NCBI GenBank assembly: GCA_946479985.1
Contig: CAMLIF010000006.1
Span: forward strand, 1-64,000
DNA: 64,000 bases
DNA from: an uncultured Flavobacteriales bacterium
GTDB taxonomy: Bacteria > Bacteroidota > Bacteroidia > Flavobacteriales > Crocinitomicaceae
Direction: 5' to 3'
Under the pieces are notes generated by a model. It did no database searches and had not been told where the DNA came from. It saw nothing but the letters and a program-made list of their open reading frames with translations. Made by a program: the position numbers and the translations under genes. The first letter of the stretch is position 1. Every line of letters starts with the position of its first letter. Shown here piece after piece: positions 19,720-28,572 of this stretch.

Positions 19720-20831
19720 TGAATAACGAAGAAAACTTGCCGGAAAACCCAACGGGTAACGATGGCCAAAGCCAGGAGCAAAAAGATCATTCTGCTTACA
19801 TGCCGAATGAAGCAGTACCTGCGCAAACTGAAGTTCCTTCTGCCGTGTCGGAATCTACAGGTTTCCAGCAAAGAGATCAAAGCGAATTGCTTTGGGTTGC
19901 CCAAAAAGTGAATCGTGTAAGAGAGGAATTACGCAAATACATTATCGGTCAATCAGAAATGATTGAGTTGTTATTAGCCGGAATTTTTGCAAACGGTCAT
20001 ATCCTGCTTGAAGGTGTTCCCGGAGTAGCAAAAACTCTTTCCTCAAAAGGATTGGCAAAAGTGCTTAAAGTAGATTTTTCGCGAATCCAGTTTACGCCCG
20101 ATTTAATGCCCTCAGACGTAATCGGTACCTCGATCTTCAATATGAAGGACAGCGAATTTACGTTTAAGCAAGGACCGATTTTTTCCAATATCGTTTTGAT
20201 CGATGAGATTAATCGCGCGCCGGCAAAAACGCAGGCTGCACTTTTCGAAGTAATGGAAGAGCGTCAGATCACGTATGACGGAAACCAATATACAATGGGA
20301 TTCCCATTCCTGGTAGTTGCAACTCAAAACCCTGTTGAACAGGAAGGAACTTACAACTTACCTGAAGCACAATTAGACCGTTTCCTCTTCAAGGTGAAAA
20401 TGGATTATCCGAACCTGGAAGAAGAAGTCACGATCCTGAACAGATACAAAGAGCAGACTAAAGCTCCTGACCTGGAAGAAATAATGGCCGTGTTCACAAC
20501 AGACGAATTGGCAAAAGCTCAGCGTATTGTTGAGAAAGTAATCATTGAAGATCGTTTGATCAGTTACATTGCCCAGGTAGTTCATAAAACAAGAAACCAC
20601 GCGAAATTATTTCTTGGAGGATCACCGCGTGCATCACTTTCCATCGTAAAGGCGGCCAAAGCATTTGCTGCAATTCGCGGAAGAGATTTTGTAACTCCTG
20701 ATGATATTCAGTTTGTAGCCATTCACGTTTTGAACCATCGTTTGATCTTAACTCCGGAAGCAGATATGGAAGGAATTCAGGTAGAAGATGTGATTCGTGA
20801 AATCGTTCAAACCATTGAGGTTCCAAGATAA
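19716..20831 (+). CDS. MoxR-family AAA+ ATPase
   Basis: 371 residues. After about 60 polar N-terminal residues comes the AAA+ core: Walker A in the MoxR form EGVPGVAKTLSSK, Walker B LIDEINRAPAKTQAALFEVMEER, sensor region PFLVVATQNPVEQEGTY with PEAQLDRFLFKV, and the C-terminal lid GGSPRASLSIVKAAKAFA. MoxR ATPases act as chaperone-like partners of VWA or DUF58 proteins; here the DUF58 partner is the next gene. The substrates in this operon are unknown. Confidence 0.95.
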   Translation: MMNNEENLPENPTGNDGQSQEQKDHSAYMPNEAVPAQTEVPSAVSESTGFQQRDQSELLWVAQKVNRVREELRKYIIGQSEMIELLLAGIFANGHILLEGVPGVAKTLSSKGLAKVLKVDFSRIQFTPDLMPSDVIGTSIFNMKDSEFTFKQGPIFSNIVLIDEINRAPAKTQAALFEVMEERQITYDGNQYTMGFPFLVVATQNPVEQEGTYNLPEAQLDRFLFKVKMDYPNLEEEVTILNRYKEQTKAPDLEEIMAVFTTDELAKAQRIVEKVIIEDRLISYIAQVVHKTRNHAKLFLGGSPRASLSIVKAAKAFAAIRGRDFVTPDDIQFVAIHVLNHRLILTPEADMEGIQVEDVIREIVQTIEVPR

Positions 20832-20840
20832 ACTGATCCT

Positions 20841-22166
20841 ATGTTTCGTTCACTTTATTTGACCCGTTTTTTCTTTTTAGCATGTAGCTGTGGAATCGCT
20901 TTGATGATTGCTGCATACGTGTTCCCATATTTGCTGTTTTATGGGAAGATGACGGTTTATATCGTGTTGGGAACAACTTTACTGGACATCATTCTTGTAA
21001 ATATTATCCGCAAACCGGTTTCGTACCAGCGAACTTATGCGGAACGCATGAATCTTGGCGACGAGAATACCATTACGGTTGAAATCATCAATCAGACTTT
21101 ACAACCTTTGAACGTTGCTATTTACGAAGGATTTCCAACGGAAATGCAGATGCGCGAAAGATTCTGGAACCGTTTACTTCTGCCACGCTCAAAGCAAACT
21201 ATCACATATATTTTCAAACCAACCGAAAGAGGATTGTATCCATTCAACGAAGCCGTTGTTTTTATTCGGTCAACCTTATTCCTGGTTCAGCGGAGAGTAA
21301 GTTTTCCGACCAGTTCGGGAGCAAGGGTTTACCCTTCCGTTTTGCAGATGAAGCAGATGGAATTAAAGGTTTTTAATCCGCAAACACAGTCGCTGGGAAT
21401 TAAAAAAGTACGCCGTCTCGGAAACACAAGCGAATTCGAACAGATCAAGAACTACGTTCAGGGCGATGATGTCCGCAACGTAAACTGGAAAGCTACCAGC
21501 CGGAAAAACGAGCTGATGGTAAATCAGTACCAGGACGAGAAATCGCAGCCGGTTTACTGTCTAATTGATAAAAGCCGTCCGATGCAACTGGCATTTGAGG
21601 GAATGAACATGCTCGATTATGCAATCAATTCCTCCCTGGTATTTTCCAATATCGCGTTACGAAAAGGCGATCGTGCAGGATTGTTCACTTTCTCAGATAA
21701 GATCGGGACCATTATTCCCGCCGATAAAAGCGCCGGGCAGCTTGGCCGCATTTTGGAAGGATTGTACAACCAAAAAACGCATTTCAAGGAAAGTAACTAC
21801 GAATTGCTTTATCAAACCATCCGAACGCAGATCAAAACGCGTTCGTTGTTATTCCTGTTCACCAATTTCGAAAGTGAATTTGCCATGCGCAGAGCACTTC
21901 CGATGCTGCAGCGTTTAAACAAACGACACGTACTCATCGTGATTTTCTTCCAGAACAACGAACTCGAATTACTTTCACAGCAACCGGTCTCAAGCAACAA
22001 AGATTTGATCCAGGCCACCATCGCCGAGAAAATGGGCGGAGTGAAATGGGCTTTGGCAAGAGAATTAAAACAATTCGGAATTCAGAGTATTCTAACTCGC
22101 CCGGAAGATTTGTCGATCAATACGATTAATAAGTATTTGGAGCTGAAGGCTAAGGGGGTGATTTGA
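20841..22166 (+). CDS. DUF58 domain protein
   Basis: 441 residues. Two N-terminal transmembrane segments (residues about 10-55), then a beta-rich region and the DUF58 signature near residue 205-235: YVQGDDVRNVNWKATSRKNEL followed by DEKSQPVYCLIDKSR, a VWA-like core (its DxSxS is replaced by DKSRPM). Ten bases follow MoxR. DUF58 proteins are the usual partners of MoxR ATPases. The last 48 bases, encoding NTINKYLELKAKGVI and the stop, are repeated almost exactly at 22747-22794; the gene itself is intact and keeps its natural end. Confidence 0.9.
   Translation: MFRSLYLTRFFFLACSCGIALMIAAYVFPYLLFYGKMTVYIVLGTTLLDIILVNIIRKPVSYQRTYAERMNLGDENTITVEIINQTLQPLNVAIYEGFPTEMQMRERFWNRLLLPRSKQTITYIFKPTERGLYPFNEAVVFIRSTLFLVQRRVSFPTSSGARVYPSVLQMKQMELKVFNPQTQSLGIKKVRRLGNTSEFEQIKNYVQGDDVRNVNWKATSRKNELMVNQYQDEKSQPVYCLIDKSRPMQLAFEGMNMLDYAINSSLVFSNIALRKGDRAGLFTFSDKIGTIIPADKSAGQLGRILEGLYNQKTHFKESNYELLYQTIRTQIKTRSLLFLFTNFESEFAMRRALPMLQRLNKRHVLIVIFFQNNELELLSQQPVSSNKDLIQATIAEKMGGVKWALARELKQFGIQSILTRPEDLSINTINKYLELKAKGVI
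22119..22166 (+). repeat. 48-bp direct repeat, copy 1 (3' end of the DUF58 gene)
   Basis: Matches 22747-22794 at 46 of 48 positions. Both differences are synonymous in the DUF58 reading frame (CTG/TTG for Leu, GCT/GCG for Ala). Copy 1 is the functional end of the gene. Confidence 0.9.
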
Positions 22167-22190
22167 AACAATAAACTTTAAAACCAATTT

Positions 22191-22712
22191 ATGAAAAACT
22201 ACCTAAGCCTTTTTTTAATTCTTGTATCCTTTCAATCATTTGCTCAAAAAGATTGGAAGAAAGAAACTTCTACTACGTATGCTATACAACATCCTGACAC
22301 CTGGATTGTAAGGACAACGGAATCACCAACCCAAATAATGGTATCCGGGGCAACTCCTGATTTTAAAGAAAGTAGCGAATATATTGGCACGACATTATTC
22401 GTAACTTCAGAACCCTCTACGTTCGCAACGATTGATTCTGCCAATATTGCTTATAAACAAAAATTGATGGCTACCGATTTCATGGAGAAAATTGTCATTC
22501 AGAAGGAAGAAAAAATCAAGTTCAAAGGTGTTGATGCAGTCGCTATTACCTTTACAGCTAAAATTCAGCATTATTCTACTGCTTGCAGAATCATCATTTT
22601 TCAACGTAATGACATTTACTACGAATTAAGTGTGTCATACGATCAGAAACTGAGTAAAAAGTTATTAAATGAAGCTTATAGTGTAATGGAAACATTTGAG
22701 TTTACCGACTAG
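22191..22712 (+). CDS. small secreted protein, PsbP/DUF1795-like
   Basis: 173 residues with a clean signal peptide (cut after about QSFAQ). The mature part begins TYAIQHPDTWIV and contains a beta-rich domain ending EAYSVMETFEF, which recalls the PsbP/DcrB-like (DUF1795) fold in which a peptide segment YxxxxPxxW opens the domain and xxxxxSFxF closes it. It is enclosed by the two copies of the 48-bp repeat, so it probably entered as a unit. Function unknown. Confidence 0.6.
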   Translation: MKNYLSLFLILVSFQSFAQKDWKKETSTTYAIQHPDTWIVRTTESPTQIMVSGATPDFKESSEYIGTTLFVTSEPSTFATIDSANIAYKQKLMATDFMEKIVIQKEEKIKFKGVDAVAITFTAKIQHYSTACRIIIFQRNDIYYELSVSYDQKLSKKLLNEAYSVMETFEFTD

Positions 22713-22746
22713 GATTGTGTGCCATTTATTAACGCAATTTGCCATT

Positions 22747-22794
22747 AATACGATTAATAAGTATTTGGAGTTGAAGGCGAAGGGGGTGATTTGA
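22747..22794 (+). repeat. 48-bp direct repeat, copy 2 (severed DUF58 tail)
   Basis: Encodes the last 15 residues of the DUF58 protein plus a stop, without any upstream gene body: the frame is preceded within a few codons by TAA. It therefore looks like the displaced original end of the gene or the flank of an inserted segment. Just before it, GCAATTTGCCATT weakly continues the similarity. Confidence 0.9.
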
Positions 22795-22892
22795 GAGAGT
22801 TACACATCTAAATTAAGTGTGCTTTGGCATGTTATAATCACCAAACTAAAAATAGCTTACCTTTATAAACTTTAGAATATAGAAATTTAAGT

Positions 22893-24002
22893 ATGCTTTT
22901 TGAAGAATATCAATATTTTAATTACCAATTTCCTGAACCTCAATATTTAGGTTCAAAGCACACTTTATTGCCTTGGCTCAATCAGTTTATCCCCAAAAAC
23001 ATAAAATCTGCTATTGACGCTTTTGCGGGTTCACAATCTGTTGGTTATTTATTGAAACAACAGGGATATAAGGTTATTACAAACGACTTTTTAAATTTTA
23101 ATAATCAAATTGGTAAAGCATTAATTGAAAACAAGGCAACTAAATTAGAGAAGAAGGATTTGGATATTCTTTTTCAAACTGCAAAAAACAAAGGTAACTT
23201 CGATTTAATTGAAAAAACATTTACAAATGTTTTTTTTAAAAAGGAGGAAGCAAAGTTTTTAGATAATTTCAGAGCAAATATTCCATTATTAGAAAACGAA
23301 TTTAAGCAAGCTCTTGCTTTCACGGTTATCAATAGAAGTATGACCCGAAAAATAACAATGGGTCATTTTGGTCATACACAAGCATTAGTTTATGCAAGCG
23401 ACCCAGAAAGAATAAAACGTAACCGAAGTTTAATTAGACCAGTTAAAGAAATTTTTGAAGAATTACTTCCAAAATACAATAATGCGGTTTTTGATAATAA
23501 GCAAGATAATCACAGTTATAATCAAAATATTTTAGAATTATTACCTGAAATAGAGAATGTTGATTTGGCATATTTTGACCCACCATATTGTGATAGTCAC
23601 GCTGATTATCAGGGTTTTTATCATTTGCTAGAAACTTATACAGAGTATTGGGGAGACAAAGAATTTATAAATGGTATAAAACGCTATGAACCACAAAGAT
23701 TTAGCGGCTTCGACAAGAAAAGAGATGTAATCTCTTCTTTTGAAAAACTATTTGAATTATCGGAAGAAATCCCTAATTGGTTAATTAGCTACAACAACAG
23801 GAGTTACCCAGGAATACAAGAATTTGAAAAATTAATTTCAAAATATCGAAACGTATCTGTTGAAGCGAAAACATATCAAAACGGAAGAGGCGGAAAGGGA
23901 AGCGTTGCAGGTAGCCAGGAAATATTATTTGTTTGCAGTCCTAAAAAGAAACACTTCGTTTCAAATAATCATAAAGAGCAACTGGTAAATGAAGGACTTT
24001 AA
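22893..24002 (+). CDS. DNA adenine methyltransferase, D12 class (type II R-M)
   Basis: 369 residues. N6-adenine methyltransferase with motifs in the order X (QYLGSKHTLLPWL, residue 17 on), I (DAFAGSQSVGYLL, residue 42 on; FAG at 44-46), a long middle region holding target recognition, and IV (DPPY at 229-232, then CDSH). This is the alpha (Dam/D12) arrangement. The downstream gene overlaps its 3' end by 14 bases and encodes a likely cognate nuclease. The DNA is far more AT-rich than the core genome (15 of 60 bases G or C at 23461-23520), consistent with horizontal acquisition. The recognition sequence cannot be inferred. Confidence 0.88.
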   Translation: MLFEEYQYFNYQFPEPQYLGSKHTLLPWLNQFIPKNIKSAIDAFAGSQSVGYLLKQQGYKVITNDFLNFNNQIGKALIENKATKLEKKDLDILFQTAKNKGNFDLIEKTFTNVFFKKEEAKFLDNFRANIPLLENEFKQALAFTVINRSMTRKITMGHFGHTQALVYASDPERIKRNRSLIRPVKEIFEELLPKYNNAVFDNKQDNHSYNQNILELLPEIENVDLAYFDPPYCDSHADYQGFYHLLETYTEYWGDKEFINGIKRYEPQRFSGFDKKRDVISSFEKLFELSEEIPNWLISYNNRSYPGIQEFEKLISKYRNVSVEAKTYQNGRGGKGSVAGSQEILFVCSPKKKHFVSNNHKEQLVNEGL

Positions 24003-25272
24003 TCACTGGGATAAATCACATAAAAATGAAGACCTCGAAGAATTTAGTAATGACACGTTTGGACTTTTATGGCTTAAAACAAAATCTATTACTAGAAAAG
24101 AACTCATTGGTGATTTCATAAAAATCAATAATATTAATTTGCAAGAAACTGCAGTTGCAAAACAATTCATTGAATTATACAATATATTAAGTTCCGATGT
24201 TATTAAATCGCATCAAATTCTTGATGATTTTATAAAATTAGAAAATGACAAACAAGTTAAAACACTTAATACAGAACAACTTGTTTCAGAATTATATAAA
24301 CTTCAGAACTTTGATTGGGGTGGTGATTATCAAAATTCTTTGGACAAATACTTAATAAAACGTTATGTGAAAGTCCAAAATCCCTCATATGAAAATTTAC
24401 TTTCTAAATTTGAGACTGAAATAAATAGTGCAGTCCAAGGTTATCTTTTAAATAGTTGGTATAACCATTGGAGTAGTATTTTAATCGAACATATTTTTAA
24501 ATCCCACGCTGAAGTTTTACCAACGGTGGGACAAATTAAAAGCGTTGATTTTTTTATTGACAATGTACCTTTTGATTTGAAAGTAACTTATCTGCCAGCA
24601 GAATATATTAAGCAAAAAAGAAAACAAAAATATACAGAAAAGGCACATAAGATTGCATTAGACTATGCAAAGTCTATTTCTTTAAATTTTATTAAAAATG
24701 AAAGTGTAGAAAAAGAATTAAAAAACATTTTAAAAGCTTTTCCAAAAGGAAAATCTATATCGAGTGAATTAAAAGAAATAGTCAAAGCAATAAAAGAAAC
24801 ACAAGCAAATTGTGTTGAACTAACTTATTTAAAAGCGCAAGCAAAACTATTCAAAATTTCTTTTGATAAAAAAGCCAAAGCGTCAAATATTTTTTACGAA
24901 ATAGTTGAGAAATTAAAAGATCGAAATGATGCTTTTAGTTTAGATATTCTTAAAACGTTAAAAGAAGAAAGATTAGAAATTTTAAAAGAAGTACAAGACA
25001 ACCCAAAAACATTAGCAACTTGGCTTTATGAAAATCAAGGTGAAATGCGTTTTGGTTCTGAAAATCGTTTGTTTCTTGTACTTGTTGATACCGACGACTT
25101 CACAAATTCCTGGAAATTGAAACGAAATATTGACCTTTTAAAACCAACAATTTTATCATATTTAGACAACTTCAAAACAAAAAAAACTGAAGATCTAAAA
25201 ATAGAATTCGAGTTCAAAGGGAAAACAAAAATATTCACTGCTATGACGGACATAATATTTATTGTGAAATAA
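23989..25272 (+). CDS. putative type II restriction endonuclease
   Basis: 427 residues. The best active-site candidate is D187-FFIDNVPF-D196-L-K198, which fits PD-(D/E)xK spacing (Asp, 8 residues, then DxK). The C-terminal half is Lys-rich with coiled-coil character near 240-340 and ends GEMRFGSENRLFLVLVDTDD. No helicase, methylase or HNH motif is seen. Its start overlaps the methylase gene by 14 bases, and it shares the extreme AT bias (14 of 60 G or C at 24121-24180), so methylase and nuclease form one transferred unit. Without a database search I cannot assign it to a named specificity family. Confidence 0.7.
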   Translation: MKDFNHWDKSHKNEDLEEFSNDTFGLLWLKTKSITRKELIGDFIKINNINLQETAVAKQFIELYNILSSDVIKSHQILDDFIKLENDKQVKTLNTEQLVSELYKLQNFDWGGDYQNSLDKYLIKRYVKVQNPSYENLLSKFETEINSAVQGYLLNSWYNHWSSILIEHIFKSHAEVLPTVGQIKSVDFFIDNVPFDLKVTYLPAEYIKQKRKQKYTEKAHKIALDYAKSISLNFIKNESVEKELKNILKAFPKGKSISSELKEIVKAIKETQANCVELTYLKAQAKLFKISFDKKAKASNIFYEIVEKLKDRNDAFSLDILKTLKEERLEILKEVQDNPKTLATWLYENQGEMRFGSENRLFLVLVDTDDFTNSWKLKRNIDLLKPTILSYLDNFKTKKTEDLKIEFEFKGKTKIFTAMTDIIFIVK

Positions 25273-25431
25273 CTGAAAAAGTAAGATCCCGTCAGTGGCT
25301 AACTACAATGTCCAAATTGTGTGATTCCTTGTTGTACTTACAAACAATTTAAGCATCTTTAATAGTCCATCCATGCAATTTCAATTGAGCGTTACAAATT
25401 TCATCAATCAATTTTACCGTATATAATCTCT

Positions 25432-26133
25432 ATGACTGACTTCTATAAATCGGAACATCAAATCCATCAAGTCACCAATTTCAACGACCTCATCTCCACC
25501 CCTTTTCATGATGAGATAAATGCCATTTGCTGGAAGCGTGAATTGGTCGGTGATTTTTCTGAGATTGTTAGCAAGGTAGAGCTGAACGAAGAAAATATTG
25601 TAGTTCTTCATGAAGACGGTCTGCTTGCATTCGAACTGAGTGAACAGGGACAGCTTGCACGGGAAATTCTCATAAATGACCTAAAACTATTGAAAGCGCA
25701 TGGCGCAGAACCAACGCTCAATATCATCAGAAACTATGCGCGTGACGATTCATACCCGTTTTTCCCAACCGATGTTTATTCGTTTCATGTAGATCGCTCT
25801 CCCGTTCCAACCAACACTTTTTTATGCACTTACTACGGCGCGCCAAGTGAAATACTGCCTAATTCACAGGGAATCCAAAAAATACTCGTTCCTGAAATAC
25901 GGGCTGAACTTAAAAAATTGTATGACGGACCAGATGAAGGTTTTGAGTCATTTTTAAGCGAATATTTCTTTGATCTGCACTACGCAGCTAAACCCGGGGC
26001 ACATCCTGTCAGTTTAGGAATTGGTAATTTGTGGAGAATAGCTGTTGATCATCCTGAAAGCAGCGTTCCTCCTTGTTTACATCGGGCACCGGAAGAAAAA
26101 CCCGGAGAAAAGCGCCTGTTACTAATCTGTTGA
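25432..26133 (+). CDS. DUF1826-like protein, possible Fe(II)-dependent dioxygenase fold
   Basis: 233 residues. The segment FPTDVYSFHVDRSPVPTNT contains H119-x-D121, followed by FLCTYYGAPSEILPN, and near the C-terminus LHRAP supplies His217. The order HxD ... TYxGxxxE ... HR(A/S)P and the ending RLLLI recall the DUF1826 family, whose members look like 2-oxoglutarate/Fe(II) dioxygenases of the proline-hydroxylase type. The fold assignment is inference from these motifs. GC content returns to the genome norm here. No terminator separates it from the next gene, which begins 110 bases later on the same strand. Substrate unknown. Confidence 0.5.
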   Translation: MTDFYKSEHQIHQVTNFNDLISTPFHDEINAICWKRELVGDFSEIVSKVELNEENIVVLHEDGLLAFELSEQGQLAREILINDLKLLKAHGAEPTLNIIRNYARDDSYPFFPTDVYSFHVDRSPVPTNTFLCTYYGAPSEILPNSQGIQKILVPEIRAELKKLYDGPDEGFESFLSEYFFDLHYAAKPGAHPVSLGIGNLWRIAVDHPESSVPPCLHRAPEEKPGEKRLLLIC

Positions 26134-26242
26134 AAACAACCCGTTTTACATTTATCCTGCGCAAAGACAAGTTCCATCTGAAATTGTAACTTTACCCACC
26201 CGCCGTTGCAGACGGCAATCATTGCGTTACAAACCTGCAAAG

Positions 26243-26980
26243 ATGAAAGAAGAAACTACAGGAACTCATTCGAAAGCGCTTGTTGAAGATCCAATACCTA
26301 ATGGACAAATAAAAAGTGCTCATTTATTACCGGATCCGGAATCCCGTTTAGATTCCCAGGCAGCGAAGCCACATCCTATCAGTGATTCCGATGTTCCTTA
26401 TCGGGATTTGACCAATGCTGAAACCAAACGGGAAAGCATTGCTCAGATTATTGACAAACTGGATGTTAAGCACACTCTGAGATATCAGCGAACTGCTGAT
26501 GATACCTATTGCAATGTGTATGCGTATGACTTTTGCTGTTTCGCACAAGTGTATCTGCCTACGGTTTGGTGGACAAAAGAATCTCTCGAAAAAATACTGG
26601 CCGGACAAGACGTGGTGCCTGTTTATGACGAAACCGTTGCCCGGATATACTCGAGCGCCATCCACGATTGGTTATTAATGTGGGGAGCTGGTTTTGGCTG
26701 GAAAAGAATGACTGACCTGGATGAAATTCAGGAGAAAGTGAATAACGAAGGTGGAGTCGGGATCATTTGCGCCAAACGAAAAACGGCAGGCCTTTCCGGG
26801 CACATCGCAGTTATTGTTCCCGAAACCAGCGCGAAAAAGGCATACCGGGAAAACGGAGTTGTTATCTATCCTTTGCAGTCGCAGGCAGGGAAACTGAATT
26901 ACAACTACTTTTCCAAAGCAAGAAAAGATTGGTGGAACCATGAGCGGTATTCCTCGCATGTTTTCTATTACCATGATTAA
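26243..26980 (+). CDS. putative papain-like cysteine hydrolase (NlpC/P60 or CHAP type)
   Basis: 245 residues from the ATG at 26243; an in-frame TTG at 26222 would add seven residues but is less likely. The first 65 residues are polar and probably disordered. The catalytic candidates are Cys90 in DDTYCNVYAYDFC and His187 in LSGHIAVIVPE, the Cys...GHxxxxxP order of NlpC/P60 and CHAP amidases, with PLQSQAG near 210-216 as a further conserved-looking motif. Between them lie YLPTVWWT and WLLMWGAGFGWKRM, Trp-rich. No signal peptide, so it would act in the cytosol or be exported by another system. Possibly a peptidase or amidase on a peptide or cell-wall fragment. Confidence 0.5.
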   Translation: MKEETTGTHSKALVEDPIPNGQIKSAHLLPDPESRLDSQAAKPHPISDSDVPYRDLTNAETKRESIAQIIDKLDVKHTLRYQRTADDTYCNVYAYDFCCFAQVYLPTVWWTKESLEKILAGQDVVPVYDETVARIYSSAIHDWLLMWGAGFGWKRMTDLDEIQEKVNNEGGVGIICAKRKTAGLSGHIAVIVPETSAKKAYRENGVVIYPLQSQAGKLNYNYFSKARKDWWNHERYSSHVFYYHD

Positions 26981-27029
26981 ACAGAATTGCTTCAAAACTT
27001 TAAAAACGTTCGTAATCCAATTAACATAA

Positions 27030-28505
27030 ATGAAAGAAAATCAGAAAAACAAATACTACTGGGGAATTGGATTAGAAAACGAAACCTACCTGCAATTCGA
27101 AGAATCAGTCATTGTTTCCGGGGCATTGATACAGGAAAAAGTCGGTTATGAACGATATAGTATTGATTACAGAACCTGTTATAAATCGGGAAGTCTGGCA
27201 CTTGCTCTGGAAGCCGCTTTCGATAAAAATAAAAAGTACCGCGTAAGCCGAATGATCAATAGTCATTCACTTGATAAACTGGATCTAAACTATCAGCACA
27301 AGACTTTAGCAACTACCAAACCGGCGGTCGACAATCCGGAATATCTCGGAAAATCCATCCTGGAAGCATTTCTTGAAACACAGCCGTACAATATTCGAAG
27401 TATGATCACCCAAAAGAACAATCCGATGGGATCTGTAAATTTTGACGGTGATTCCATTGAATTTGTAACCAAATACTTTGAAAACAGAACAGTATCCGAT
27501 TCTTGTGACGAGCTAAAAGCTACCAAACAGTTATTCATCGATAAACTGAACGAATCGGCTGTGTTAAAAGGAAAGTTGAATTTCCCGAAATACAATATAG
27601 GGTTGAACATGTTTATGTCTAACCAGGAAAACCTGGTACTGTTTAATAACGGGACTTATCATTTTCACCTTACATTGCCAACACTAACAGAAAACAGCAG
27701 AATTTTAGACTACCCGGGATTTGATGCCAAACACTCCAACGCCATCTACCTGCTGCAATGGTTTGAACCTTTCTTCATTGCAACACTCGGCAGTCCTGAT
27801 ATTATGGAAACCATCGGCAAGAAGTTCCATTTAAAGGAAAAATTTGCTTCCGGATCCATGAGAAACGCCATGTCGCGTTACACCGGAGTCGGTACTTTCA
27901 ACAAAGCAATGGCGAAAGGAAAAGTGCTGACTTATAGCGTAGAAGAATTCAGAAAGCTCCTGAAGTTTGACAAAGAAGAAAATATCTGGTGGCGCGATCG
28001 GGTTGAATCAGAACTGAGTTACGAATTACTTGCCGATATCGGTTTGGATTTCAACCAAGAAAAAATGTACCAGAGCGGTTTTGAATTCAGAAGCTTTGAT
28101 GAATTCCCTGCAAGCTATTTAAACGATGTTCTGCTCGCTATTATCCTGATTTGTGAACACTCGCTGAATCTTCCGAATGTAACCTGGGGGCACGACAGCG
28201 TGGTTTGGAATAATTTAGTCTTCAAATCGTTAAAAAACGGTTATCTCACAGAAGTAAACGACGAAGAAAAAAAAGCAATACTGGATTTATTGCAGCTGAA
28301 TTCATTCAAAACTGAATTTGATTCAATCAAGATGCTCGATGATTTTTTCTTTAAAATCCTGGAAGTACTGCATGATAAATACAAAAACGAAAACACGTGC
28401 ATTGATTCGATGGTTGGTCACAAAATGAGTTCGGCTCCTAAATGGGATAATTTTAATAAATTTCAGGTTGAGCAGCATCGGCTACAGATTGAAGGAGCGG
28501 AATAG
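27030..28505 (+). CDS. GCS/glutamine-synthetase-fold amidoligase-like protein
   Basis: 491 residues. The opening YYWGIGLENETYLQFE (residues 9-24) has the GxExE-type metal motif (Glu16, Glu18) of glutamate-cysteine ligases and amidoligases. Further along are SIEFVTKYFEN (Glu144), NNGTYHFHLTLPTL with His211 and His213, and LLQWFEPFFIATLGSPDIM, which follow the order seen in carboxylate-amine ligases. No recognised ligase of this length is a clear match, so the substrate is open. It starts 49 bases after the cysteine-hydrolase gene and is on the same strand; together with the DUF1826-like gene it may form a small biosynthetic or modification operon. The assignment rests on motif order. Confidence 0.45.
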   Translation: MKENQKNKYYWGIGLENETYLQFEESVIVSGALIQEKVGYERYSIDYRTCYKSGSLALALEAAFDKNKKYRVSRMINSHSLDKLDLNYQHKTLATTKPAVDNPEYLGKSILEAFLETQPYNIRSMITQKNNPMGSVNFDGDSIEFVTKYFENRTVSDSCDELKATKQLFIDKLNESAVLKGKLNFPKYNIGLNMFMSNQENLVLFNNGTYHFHLTLPTLTENSRILDYPGFDAKHSNAIYLLQWFEPFFIATLGSPDIMETIGKKFHLKEKFASGSMRNAMSRYTGVGTFNKAMAKGKVLTYSVEEFRKLLKFDKEENIWWRDRVESELSYELLADIGLDFNQEKMYQSGFEFRSFDEFPASYLNDVLLAIILICEHSLNLPNVTWGHDSVVWNNLVFKSLKNGYLTEVNDEEKKAILDLLQLNSFKTEFDSIKMLDDFFFKILEVLHDKYKNENTCIDSMVGHKMSSAPKWDNFNKFQVEQHRLQIEGAE

Positions 28506-28572
28506 ACAACAAATAAAAAATTGATCAACTGAGAAGAATATCTATCCACAATACCTAAACAATTTGAGCAGC

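Noticed and set aside
22119..25272. An integrative element with attachment sites
   Set aside because: The 48-bp repeats look like att sites, but no integrase, transposase or relaxase is present between or near them.
25350..25427. Minus-strand frame reading LIDEICNAQLKLHGWTIKDA and a stop, just after the nuclease gene
   Set aside because: Sensible-looking peptide, but only about 25 codons between stops, no start codon and overlapping the DUF1826 gene start; may be chance or a gene remnant.
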